This document shows positions 11,319 through 20,135 of a stretch of DNA of 64,000 nucleotides, in pieces. Location of the stretch: positions 7,268,501 through 7,332,500 of the forward strand of contig CP136891.1 of NCBI GenBank assembly GCA_034359265.1, written 5' to 3'. A program made the position numbers and the translations under genes. The DNA comes from Canna indica. Lineage: Eukaryota; Streptophyta; Magnoliopsida; Zingiberales; Cannaceae. The notes below the pieces were generated by a model. It saw only the letters and a program-made list of their open reading frames with translations. It did not search any database and was not told the DNA's origin. Positions within the stretch are counted from its first letter, which is position 1, and each line of letters opens with the position of its first letter.

Positions 11319-12339
11319 TGCTAATCATTTCGACCGTTTCTTAAAAATTGACGAGCGTTCTTTCTCCTTCGAAAGGGGTCGCTATATACGTGTTTGTGTT
11401 GAAATCAATCTTGATCTTCCGATCCGGCAAGGTGTCTAGCTTTCCGATGAGGGTTTTGATGTTTTTTAGCCTGTGGTTTATGAAAACATCCCTATTCTCT
11501 GTTTTCACTGTGGTGTAGTTGGTCACTTGGAGGCCTCCTGCCCTTCTAAAATTCCTCTTGTGTCTGAAAAAACTATGCTGATTCCTCCTGATATTGATTT
11601 GAATGTTCCGATAAATCAATCATCTGATGTTTTAATGCATGATCCTTCGCATAAATCCCCTAATGCTGATGTGTCTCCTGTCCCCCCTCCCTCGGAGTCC
11701 TCTTATGGGCCGTGGGTTCAAGTTCAACGCTGGCAGACTCACTGGTGGAACCCGAGAAGCGCGGTTGCACCCCCTGCTCAGGGAAGCGATCGTGCTCGGG
11801 TGACCCCGAACACAATGAAACCCTCTGCCCCTCCCAAAAGTGCCCCTTCTAGTGCAGATAGTATTACTGGCAGCAAAAGTCCTCCTGGGCCTTCTCCAGC
11901 CCCCTCCCCTACAAACCCCTTACCAAATCCCTCTTCCTCCCCTACAACCCCCCTACCAGATCCCTCTTCCTTCTCCCCCAGTCATCTAATATTGAGCCCC
12001 AAATTCCTCTCCCCAAGCATTCTGCTAGGAATCCCACTGTTGAAGCTCCTATGTCCTTTTCCTTTGATCCACCTTCCTCAAATTCCTTGAAAGGTATGGC
12101 TGCGAAACTTTCAGCTTTATTCAATACTCCCAATATTGATCCCCAACCTCCTTCCTTGTCTAGGAGTAGTTGTTTGAAGAAGCCTAAGCCCCATAAGGCT
12201 CTTGCTTATAAATCCCCTTTGGTTGAAGGAAAATTTAAACACAAGAAGCAAAAGCCTATCAATATTCCTAAACCTCCCATTCCCGAGACTTCCAGCTCCT
12301 CATTGAGCTTGCATTCCCCCAACCCCTTTAATATTCTTA

Positions 12340-15300
12340 ATGAAGATTCTTAACTGGAATGTGAAGGGGGCTTAGAGAAGGTCTGTGCATGATTTTATTA
12401 CTTCTCAGATTAAATCTATGCATGTTCATATTATTACTCTGCAAGAAACTCATTTAGATCTGTTGCTTTCTAACAAACTTGTTGCTTCCTTTGGCCAACA
12501 TTGGAGGGTTGCTATTCAGCCTGGAAATGGGGCCTCTGGGGGTATTTTAATTGCTTGAAACTCTAATACTGTTAGTGCTAAGATTATTTGAGTTAATCCT
12601 TAAGTTGTGCATGTTATTATTCAATTTGACAATTGTAAGCCTTTTCTTATGTCTTCTATTTATGCTAGTACTGATCCAAAGATAAGAGCTACTTTATGGT
12701 CTTCTTTAATGCTTCATAATTTAAATTCTTATCCTTGGGTTATTCTAGGAGACTTTAACTGTATCGTCAATCCCAAAGATAAATCAGGGGAGCTGCCTTT
12801 TAAGCTCCATAAGCATATTGTTGATTTTAGATCTTTCATTTCTCATTGTGGTTTTAATGAACTTGGTTATAAAGGCCGTAAATACACTCGGACCAATAAC
12901 AGGCTTGGTCTTGCCAAGATCCTTATTAGGCTTGATAAGGTCTTTGCTAATGTTGCATGGTTGCATTTTTATGGTTATTCAACTGTTGAGCATCTGCTTA
13001 GAATTACATCTGACCATAGACCTCTCATATTCTCAATTCCCTCTAGTAAACAGCCTAGAATCAAGCTATTTAGGTTTCAAAATTTCTGGATTGAACATAA
13101 TGAAAGTAGAGAAATAATTAATAAAGCATGGTACCTCTCTTCTTCTCTTGCTCACAACTCCATCCTGACCTCTAAGCTTATCCATACTAGATCTGCCCAA
13201 GCTTATTGGAATAAGCACTCCTTAGGTAAACTTGAAACTCTTCTAAATAACACCAACAATGATATTCTCATGTTGGAGTCCCTTGAGCACCTATCATATG
13301 CTCCCTCTGACCTTCATCTCAAGCTTAGAGCTCTTTATAACAAGCAGCTTGCTCTCCAAAGGCAAATATACCTTAAATGGTGGTCCAAGTCTAAAGCAAG
13401 GTGGATCATAGATGGGGATAAAAATACTACCTTCTATCACCGCTCTGTCACAATGAGAAGGCGTATCAACTTCATCCACTCTATCCAAGGTGCCAACCAT
13501 GCTTCCATCTCTGATAACAATCTTATCCTAGAAGAATTTGTGTCTCACTATTTTAATCTTTGGAATACAACTATTCCTCATCATAATCCCTCCATACCAT
13601 GGCCTCATCTTCCCACTCTTCCCTCCTATATGAGAGAATCCCTTACTAATCAGTTCTCAAAGGCTGATATTAAGGCCACTATAAATTCTCTTGGCAATGG
13701 TAAGAGTCCAGGCCACGATGAATTTACTGTGGAATTATACAAAAGCTACTGGGAAATTATCTCTTCTTCTTTCATTCAAGATATGAACTCTTTCTATTAT
13801 AATTCCATTGTCCCCCATGAATGGAACCAAACAATGCTTACCTTTATTCCAAAAATCAAGCACCCCCAACTGGTCAAGGATTTCAGACCTATTGCTCTAT
13901 GCAACCTATCCTACAGCATTCTCTCTAAGCTCTTAGCTAATAGACTAAAGTCTTGCCTTCCATTGCTCATCTCCAATGAGCAATGAGCTTTTATCAAGGG
14001 CAGACATTCAGGATAACATTCTTGTTGTCCAAGAGCTTGTCCATTCATTCTTTGATACCAAGGGCAAAAACCCTTACATCATCATCAAAAAAGATATTGA
14101 AAAAGCCTTTGACCTTCTTAATAGAGATGCTATCATTAAAGTCTTAAACTTATATAGCTTCCCTTCCCAATTTATTATTTGGATCAAAGCATCCATTGAT
14201 ACTCCTACCTTCTCTTGCCTCATTAATTCTCAGCTCTCAAAAATTTTCCCCTCCAACAGAAGAATCAGGTAGGGGGGTCCAAACCCTTACTCAGCTTATT
14301 AATGAAGCTGTTGATAATGGTCATTATTCTCCTTTTAAGCTTAAGAATAATTTCATTGTTTCACATCTAATGTTTGCAGATGACCTTATTCTCATTCTTA
14401 GAGCAAATAAAAAGAGTCTTAGGTCTGTTAAGGACATCTTTTCTAATTGTGAGAATTTAATTGGTCTTAAAGTAAATTATTCTAAATCCAATATATTCTT
14501 CCCTAGATCTACCTCAACCTCTTCTATGCGTAGAATTTGTAACCATCTAGGCATGAAAAAAGGTAGCTTTCCTTTTAAATACTTGGGTGTTATGATTTCT
14601 CCAAGAAGGCCTCCCCCTAATACTCATAAGCATATTCTTGACTCCATTGACACTAGATTGAGTAACTGGAAGGCTAACCTTCTTTCATAAGCTGGTAAGC
14701 TTGTTTTAATTAATTCAATCCTTAATTCAATTCCTAACTATTCCATCTCAGTCACTTGGATTACTTCAAAGCTGGCTACTAGTATTGAATCTAGAGTTAG
14801 ATCGTTCCTTTGGAGCAACTCCTTTGGCAATAAGGGGCTGCACCTTATAAATTGGGAGACCTCCTCCCCTAAGTTCAGAGGTGGCCTTGGAATTCAAGAT
14901 ATCAAGATAAAAAATCTCTCCCTCCAAGCTGGGAGAATCCAAAGTTACCTAAGCAACAGTAACACTATTTGGGTTAACCTGGTTAGAACCAAATACCATC
15001 CTCTCAATTCCTTCCATAAAAGTAACTCTAGAAACTATTCTCATGCTTGGAAGCTTCTATCCTTAGCCTTTAATAAGTTTCACTTAGGATTTAAACATGT
15101 TATTGGCTCAGGCAGCAAAACTTTCTTTCTAAATGACAATTGGGTCCTTGACATGGCCCTTGCTATCAGGCCTACTTATTTTAATATTAATTTGGTTAAC
15201 CAAATTAAGGATGTGCAGCATTTGCTGCATAATCAGAGCTGGTCAAATTTTATTGAGCTTACTATGTGTGGTAAGGAATTGTGGGATGAGATCACAAGCA

Positions 15301-16314
15301 TTGGTTTGGTAAATCCTGATGATGATAAAGTGGTTTGGATGCCAAATAATTCTAGACTTGCCTCCTCTACTTCTACTTATAGCTTTCTTAAGTATTCACA
15401 TGATTTTCCTGATGGTTTAAATCCTATTTGGAATCTGATTTGGAAATTGAGCACCGCTCTTAAAGTTAAAAATATTTTTATGAAAGTTTTTTCATGAAAA
15501 GCTCCCTACTAGAGCTCGGCTATTTTTGATGGGTATCTCTGGTTCTGATAGCTGTCCTTTATGTCTTAACTCTTCTGAAACTTTCAAACATCTATTTTTT
15601 GAATGTAAATTTTCTTGTGATTTATGGGATGCTTTAGGAGCTTTTCTTAATCTTGACTTTTCCATTCGACACAGCTGGCATTCGGGTAGCTAGTTTTTGT
15701 TGAATTTTGGTATAAATCTAAACCAGGATTCCAAAGCCTTAGTTGCCCGTGCTATCTGATTTATTTGGTACTTTAGAAATGCTATTATGCATGATGAGGG
15801 GAGGCCCTCCACTATTAAGGCTATGACCCGAATATTGGCTTTCACGAGTCAATTTACAGATACTTACACTCCTGAGGGTAATATGTTTACTCTACTCAAA
15901 GCTTGTGATTGGTCCCCTCCCCCGATTCAATGGCTCAAATTTAATTGCGATGACTCCTTTATGTGAAATGAAGGAGGTCCTGGAATAATTCTTTGTAATC
16001 ATCAAGGCGAGTGTATCTATGCCTCATGTCATTAATTTTATTCTTATTCAGTTTTTTATGCAGAAGCAACCACCATTTATTTTGTGCTATCTTATGCCTT
16101 TGGCAGGAAAATGAATCGCTTCATTTTGGAATCGGATTGCAAAGACTTGATGGATTTGATCAATAACAATCCAACTCAAGTTCCTAGTTTAGGCTCTTTA
16201 TTTTCAGATATTAAATTTTTATTGTCAAATTTCTCCCATGTACAAATCTCTTATGTTGCTAGAGATGCAAACAAAATAGCTCATTGGGCTGCAAACTCAG
16301 CTCAATCATGGTAA
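12340..16314 (+). pseudogene. LINE ORF2 (endonuclease, reverse transcriptase, RNase H), broken
   Basis: ORF2 nicks target DNA and copies the LINE RNA into it. The ATG at 12340 overlaps the end of ORF1. The endonuclease shows LQETHLD (about 12440), GDFNCIV (about 12748) and SDHRPL (about 13009). Reverse transcriptase shows GKSPGHDEFTVELYK, DFRPIALCN, DIEKAFD (motif A) and FADD (motif C, about 14375), then YLGVMIS. A CPLC....HLFFEC region lies near 15550-15610, and an RNase H domain with ESDCKDL and RDANKIAHWAA runs to the stop at 16312-16314. Defects include TAG and TGA stops near 12372, 12558 and 12588, TGA at 13984, a frameshift near 14005, a small deletion near 14272 removing a reverse-transcriptase motif, and stops near 14690 and 15500. 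Confidence 0.85.
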
Positions 16315-16433
16315 TAAATTGTCCATCACCCGGACATCTAATTTACCACAAGAGCTCGAGAATATTCTGTATCATGATTCATTGGCTGTTGGCTAATGCA
16401 ATAATTTAATCTTTTTTCTGAAAAAAAAGGAAA

Positions 16434-16446
16434 CTTAATCTCCATT
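16434..16446. repeat. right target-site duplication of LINE
   Basis: cttaatctccatt follows the A-tract of the LINE and is identical to 2937-2949. Sequence of the array unit continues from here. Confidence 0.88.
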
Positions 16447-16890
16447 GATTATGGTGCATTAAATGAAATAAATTAAATCGTGCTAGTGCTCAATTTGGAG
16501 TTTAATTCATTATATATATATATAGACTAATAGACCCAATTAATTAAGAAACTTCCTAATATTGATGTAAATATTACTCCAATATTTGAGTAAATCCTAA
16601 AACAAATTAAATGCTACCTTAATGCAAATCCAACAAATTAATAGTAAAATTTAAGTATATATATTTTCCATATACTCTTATAATTTGTGCTTCTGTTTTC
16701 ATTAAACACTGTAACTAACGGTATTTTTCAATAAGGAAGGATGGTTAGGATGCATTTAATGTAATGATTTAATTAAATAGTGAATATGTTCCATATATGT
16801 AATAGACAATATGTATATATATACCACTGCTATATACTCAGTATTAACAATCTACAAAGACTATAACATTCATCAAACCAGCAAACTAAG
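16447..16890 (+). promoter_or_regulatory. upstream region and core promoter of peptide gene copy 1
   Basis: This AT-rich 440-bp segment recurs before every gene copy. A CTATATA at 16830-16836, about 55-60 bases before the ATG, is the best TATA-box candidate; a longer tatatatata run lies just before it. The likely 5' leader contains ctacaaagactataacattcatc. An (AT)n tract near 16512 varies in length between copies. Copies 1 and 7 share an actaacggta variant where others have actaaccgta. No specific factor site can be assigned with confidence. Confidence 0.55.
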
Positions 16891-17209
16891 ATGGCAGCTA
16901 ACAAAGTTTTTATAGCTTGTATGTTGTTGGTTCTCGTCGTGATGGCCTCAAGTCAGTAATTACATATTTGGTGCTATATCTATATATATTTAATTTATTT
17001 TTGACTAATTTATTTGATTATTTAAAATGTTCTATGTGTGTATATTTTATTTAATTATTTATTTGCTTTTTATAGGTTTTATGCTATCCATGGCTGATGT
17101 CCAACTTAAATCGGTTCACTTCTGCGAAGGCGACATACAATGCAGTGGTGTTTGTGACCCAAGATGCGCCGGCAAGTGTATTGATAATACTTGTCAGTGT
17201 ATTTGCTAA
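16891..17209 (+). CDS. secreted eight-cysteine defensin-like peptide, copy 1
   Basis: Two exons (16891-16951 and 17076-17209) with a 124-bp gt-ag phase-1 intron encode 64 residues. The intron falls after codon 20, inside the signal sequence, as in plant defensin genes. Residues 1-27 form a signal peptide (hydrophobic MLLVLVV core, SMA before the likely cut). The mature part, about residues 28-64, has cysteines at 37, 43, 47, 51, 55, 60, 62 and 64. The spacing C-x5-C-x3-C ... GKC-x4-C-x-C fits the cysteine-stabilised alpha-beta fold with a GxC...C gamma-core-like motif; Cys51 and Cys64 would be an additional pair. Net charge is about -2. This copy alone has Lys32 and Ile41 (Gln and Val in the others). 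A secreted defence or signalling role is plausible but not shown. Exact family membership is uncertain. Confidence 0.82.
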
Positions 17210-17233
17210 GATCCAAACGTTATTTTGAAAAAC

Positions 17234-17239
17234 AATAAA
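17234..17239 (+). terminator. polyadenylation signal of peptide gene copy 1
   Basis: AATAAA stands 24 bases after the stop codon, and the surrounding aaaaacaataaagcataagc is conserved downstream of every copy (for example 22126-22131 in copy 2). It is a plausible near-upstream element for 3' end formation. Confidence 0.5.
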
Positions 17240-17333
17240 GCATAAGCGGGTGCAAGCAATAGGTTATCTTCGTTTCTCCTTCATGCTAGTATCATGTGTG
17301 ACAATATATTTGGATGTACTTTTATGCAAAAGA

Positions 17334-17750
17334 TTAATTATATGATATATTCTAAATTTTAGGGGCTTTCCCAATTATATCCCAATTTTTTATTTGCATT
17401 AATTGTCTAATTAAACTTTTATTTTTCATCGATTACATTCCGACGTCAGTCAAGACTTAATTGTATTGCATGTTAGAGCGCTGACGTGGCGGTACTGACA
17501 TATATCAACAAAAATAAAAAATTTGTTAATGACACATCATCAATTTGGTTAATTATATGATATATTCAAAACTTTGGAGATTTTTCCAGTTGTATTTGAA
17601 CTTTTTATTTATACCAATTACATACCCAAATTTTTATTTTCTATCAATTATATATCGACGTCAATCAATAGTTAATTTTACCATTAGAGCGTTGTTGTGT
17701 CGTTTTTAATATATATCAAAAAAAAAATATTAATGCTACATCATCAATCT
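17334..17750. repeat. degenerate direct duplication in gene 3' flank
   Basis: Two related segments, about 17334-17548 and 17549-17750, both run from ttaattatatgatatattc through an atcgatta/atcgacgtca phrase and a ttagagcg phrase to a ctacatcatcaat or cacatcatcaat end. They are diverged and present in all units, so the duplication predates array growth. Confidence 0.7.
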
Positions 17751-18143
17751 ATATAGAAAGCAACATATCAAGTCCGCCTAAATTTTTTTCACTCAAATTT
17801 TTACGCACAAATTTATTTCTTTCATCTTCCACTTATACTCTTGAATTTTTTAAAAAAATCCTACCTCAATTTTCTCACCCATTTTTTTTTCATATATATA
17901 TTTATACCATTTTTTTTTTCATATTTGATCTTTCACTTGTACTCTTACATTTTTAATTTTATTATTTATATTTACCCATCTTAAATCCATAATCTCAATT
18001 TTTTTCACTCAAATTTTTCATATTTGATCTTCCACTTATAACCATACTTTTTAAAAAATTTCTTATCTTTATCCCTCTTAAATTTATTTGTTTATCAATA
18101 ATTATATACACAAATATCTACATGTTTAAATAGTGTACTCTTT
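17751..18143. other. AT-rich 3' flank, no gene
   Basis: This is pyrimidine- and AT-rich spacer with repeated phrases such as tttttcactcaaattttt and ttgatctt(t/c)cactt. It holds a variable (AT)n tract near 17892 that is strongly expanded in R8 (58651-58756). No coding sequence is apparent. Confidence 0.6.
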
Positions 18144-18362
18144 ACCGACTATTTGCAGTTCTAGGAACCACACAATTTTTGTCCGAAATCACAAGAATAT
18201 TAAATAGAAAGTGAATTTCTTATCCAATAAAAATTTATATATATATATATATATATACCGACTATTTGCAGTTCTAGACTTCTAAGGACCACACAATTTT
18301 TGTCCGAAATCACAGGAATATTAAATAGAAAGTGAATTTCTTATGCAATAAAAAATAATATA
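18144..18362. repeat. 113-bp direct duplication
   Basis: Two copies, 18144-18256 and 18257-18362, start accgactatttgcagttctag and end with a ttcttatccaataaa or ttcttatgcaataaa phrase. The second has an added acttctaagg. They are separated by an (AT)n tract that varies between units. The pair is present in all eight complete units. Confidence 0.85.
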
Positions 18363-18372
18363 TATGTATACA

Positions 18373-18596
18373 CACTACAAAAAAATAGGCTATCACCAAC
18401 GGATTAAATCCGTTGGTAATACAAATACCAACGAATTTTCATTGGTAAAATCCGTTGGTGATACTATACTAGGTATTACCAACGGATATTACAATTGTCT
18501 GTTGGTATTACTAACAGATAAAATATATTTGTTGGTAATTTTGTTGATAATACCAATAAAATTAATTTGCTGGTGAAAGTCTATTTTCTTGTAGTG
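18373..18596. mobile_element. short non-autonomous CACTA-type element, unit R1
   Basis: This 224-bp element begins CACTACAAAAAAATAGGC and ends TTTTCTTGTAGTG, the inverted termini of plant CACTA (CMC/EnSpm) transposons. Its interior repeats ccaacgga/tccgttgg motifs in both orientations, like the subterminal transposase-binding repeats of this superfamily. No transposase is encoded. The flanking three bases (aca and ata) do not form a clean target duplication. Confidence 0.82.
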
Positions 18597-18620
18597 ATAT
18601 ACATATATATATATATATTT

Positions 18621-19789
18621 GCTATTAATTTGTTGAATTTTGCTAAAGAAATCATCTGAGACCTCCCCCAGAATCTTAGGCGTCACCACTCTGATATATC
18701 TCCCCTAGATCCTAAGGATCTTCAGCCTAAGGAGAATTTTAACCAAGGTATAAACTTGGCTAGGTCCAATAACAATAGAAAAGAAACCCCTAAAAGTATC
18801 CTAAAATTTACTCATAAGGCAACTGGAAGTAAATCTCCTAACCCCTTGCAGCCTCACCCCCTTGGTTAAACTTCTTTGGCAAATCCACTGTCAAGCACTT
18901 GATTAGGATTGTTTCTGACCATAACCCCTTTCTTCTTAGTCTCAATCCTGATATGAACATGAACAATAAACTGTTCAAATTCTAAAACTTCTGGGTTGAC
19001 TATCCTGAGTCTAAAAACATTACTTATCAAGCTTGGAATAAGCCAATTGATACCCTTAACCCTCAACCCAAGCTGCCTGTGCAACTCTCTGCCACCAAAC
19101 ATACCTTATCTAAATGGAATAAAGAGGACCTTGGGAACCTTGAGGCTAATCTTAAGATAACCCAATGCCTTATCAACAACCTAGAAATTAAGGAGGCCAT
19201 CAATGACCTTTCTCCCCATGAACAAGATAACCTCACTTCCCTCATTAATAAAGCCTCTGCTATCCAAAGGCAGATTAGTCTCAAATGGTGGGCTAAAGCC
19301 AAATTGAAGTGGTACCTTGATGGGGATAAGAACCCTGCCTACTTTCATCGTATGGTTCCGGTTTATCTTGCTACTGAAGGTTTATCCTGTTCCGGTGATA
19401 GTGCCCTCCATCTTGAAGTGATGGCTGTGAAATTTGCTCTTCAATTTGCGTCAAATAATTCGCTGCCTTCATTTTCCATTGAATCCGATTCAAAGACTTT
19501 GGTGGATGTTATCAACAAAGAAGCGCTGATACCGTGGATTATTTCTAATATTGTTGATGATATCTTTCATTTGATATCTGGTTGTAATTACTCTCGTATA
19601 TCTTTTTATTTTCGAGAGGCAAATGAAGCTGCCCATTGGGTAGCAAATTATGCTCGGGTTTCTGAGGACTGATGTGTCCGGTCCACAATTCGACCTCCTG
19701 AGTTGGATTCTCTTTTATCCTTAGACATTTGTGGTCGTGGTTATGCCCGACTTTAAATAAAAGTCTTTTATATTTTTGGTAAAAAAAAA
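18621..19789 (+). mobile_element. LINE remnant, unit R1, with extra 1.06-kb deletion
   Basis: This is a decayed L1-type sequence ending in an A-tract at 19781-19789. It contains an ORF1 tail, the end of the endonuclease (SDHNPFLL), and a stretch before the reverse transcriptase with LKWWAKAKLKWYLDGDKN. The sequence then jumps at about 19358 straight into the RNase H domain. R2 has about 1.06 kb of reverse transcriptase sequence at this place. The jump leaves a 197-codon open frame (19079-19672) that fuses the two parts by chance. Confidence 0.85.
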
Positions 19790-19894
19790 CCACCCACTAC
19801 ACTCATTTATTTGCAATAACCTTTAACATTTAATCTCATGCATGCATCAAATTACATGATTTAATTCTTATGCATCAAATTATAAGCAGCAATT

Positions 19895-19946
19895 GCTCAT
19901 CCACGTAGGGCCTAAGGCAATGGCCTTATTGGCCTACTGGATGAGC
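19895..19946. repeat. 52-nt imperfect hairpin next to unit junction
   Basis: gctcatccacgtagggcc ... ggcctactggatgagc forms a stem of about 24 pairs with small bulges and a loop of about four bases. It ends eight bases before the point where similarity with the left array edge begins. Equivalents lie at 25879-25930, 31872-31923, 37818-37869, 43804-43855, 49737-49788, 55769-55820 and 61828-61879. It may be a remnant of a foldback element. Confidence 0.7.
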
Positions 19947-20135
19947 CGACCCTAGTTATACTCGAAATCTCACATTTTTATTTTTTAAAAATAATTTTAT
20001 GAACTTATTTAAATTATTTCAAAATTTTATTTAAGAAACTTGAATTTATTTGTAAAAATGAATTTTTGGCCAACTTTTTCATAAATTAAATTGTCTAAAC
20101 CTTGGTTTATATAGAGCATAAATCAAATTTTTTAT

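Larger units (their letters stand above)
2990..12353 (+). pseudogene. LINE ORF1 (RNA-binding, zinc-knuckle), split by copia insertion
   Basis: ORF1 of L1 elements makes an RNA-binding protein that packages the transcript. The frame starts with ATG at 2990 and a proline/serine-rich head. A DUF4283-like stretch follows at about 3387-3593 (phrases such as DHCFIFRF and GPWTLWGDIL). The copia element interrupts at 3617, and the reading resumes in frame at 11319. A complete CCHC knuckle, CFHCGVVGHLEASC, lies near 11500, followed by a long proline/serine-rich tail. Defects seen are a TGA at about 3591, TAG codons near 11440 and 11468, and frameshifts between 3322 and 3387 and near 11985. ORF1 ends at 12353, overlapping the ORF2 start by 14 bases. 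Confidence 0.8.
2950..16433 (+). mobile_element. L1-type LINE, degenerate, carrying a nested copia element
   Basis: This is a near full-length plant L1 non-LTR retrotransposon. It has a proline-rich ORF1 with an RNA-binding (DUF4283-like) region and CCHC knuckle, an ORF2 with endonuclease, reverse transcriptase, a cysteine/histidine region and RNase H, a short 3' UTR, and an A-tract at 16421-16428. A perfect 13-bp target-site duplication flanks it. Removing the copia insert (3617-11313 plus one 5-bp duplication) leaves about 5.8 kb, a typical L1 length. Several in-frame stops and frameshifts show it is inactive. It belongs to a different subfamily from the LINE remnants inside the array units. 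Confidence 0.9.
1587..19954 (+). repeat. tandem unit R1, leftmost, interrupted by nested retrotransposons
   Basis: This is the first copy of the roughly 6-kb array unit. Without the insertion and one copy of its target-site duplication (2950-16446) it is about 4.87 kb, shorter than the others because about 1.06 kb is missing from its LINE remnant near 19358. Its left 1.3 kb (1587-2949) differs clearly from the other units, roughly one base in ten in the GC-rich part. The portion right of the insertion (16447-19954) is nearly identical to R2. It carries peptide gene copy 1 at 16891-17209. Confidence 0.9.

Noticed and set aside
16084..16314. Independent RNase H gene
   Set aside because: It is the C-terminal domain of the LINE ORF2, in the expected order and directly before its 3' tail.
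17076..17209. Metallothionein identity for the peptide
   Set aside because: A secretion signal, a single short cysteine-rich domain and a defensin-like spacing fit poorly with cytosolic metallothioneins.
18364..18576. 70-codon frame over the CACTA element, repeated in the units
   Set aside because: It is a by-product of the transposon sequence; it starts and ends within the element and has no domain.
18866..19302. Minus-strand frames opposite the LINE remnant, repeated in all units
   Set aside because: They are shadows of the plus-strand LINE coding sequence and have no recognisable content.
19545..19793. Minus-strand 82-codon frame over the LINE 3' end
   Set aside because: It is antisense to the RNase H domain and 3' tail and would start inside the poly-A complement region.
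19895..19946. Hairpin as a microRNA precursor
   Set aside because: The stem is only about 24 pairs with bulges, too short for a plausible 21-nt duplex with flanking stem.
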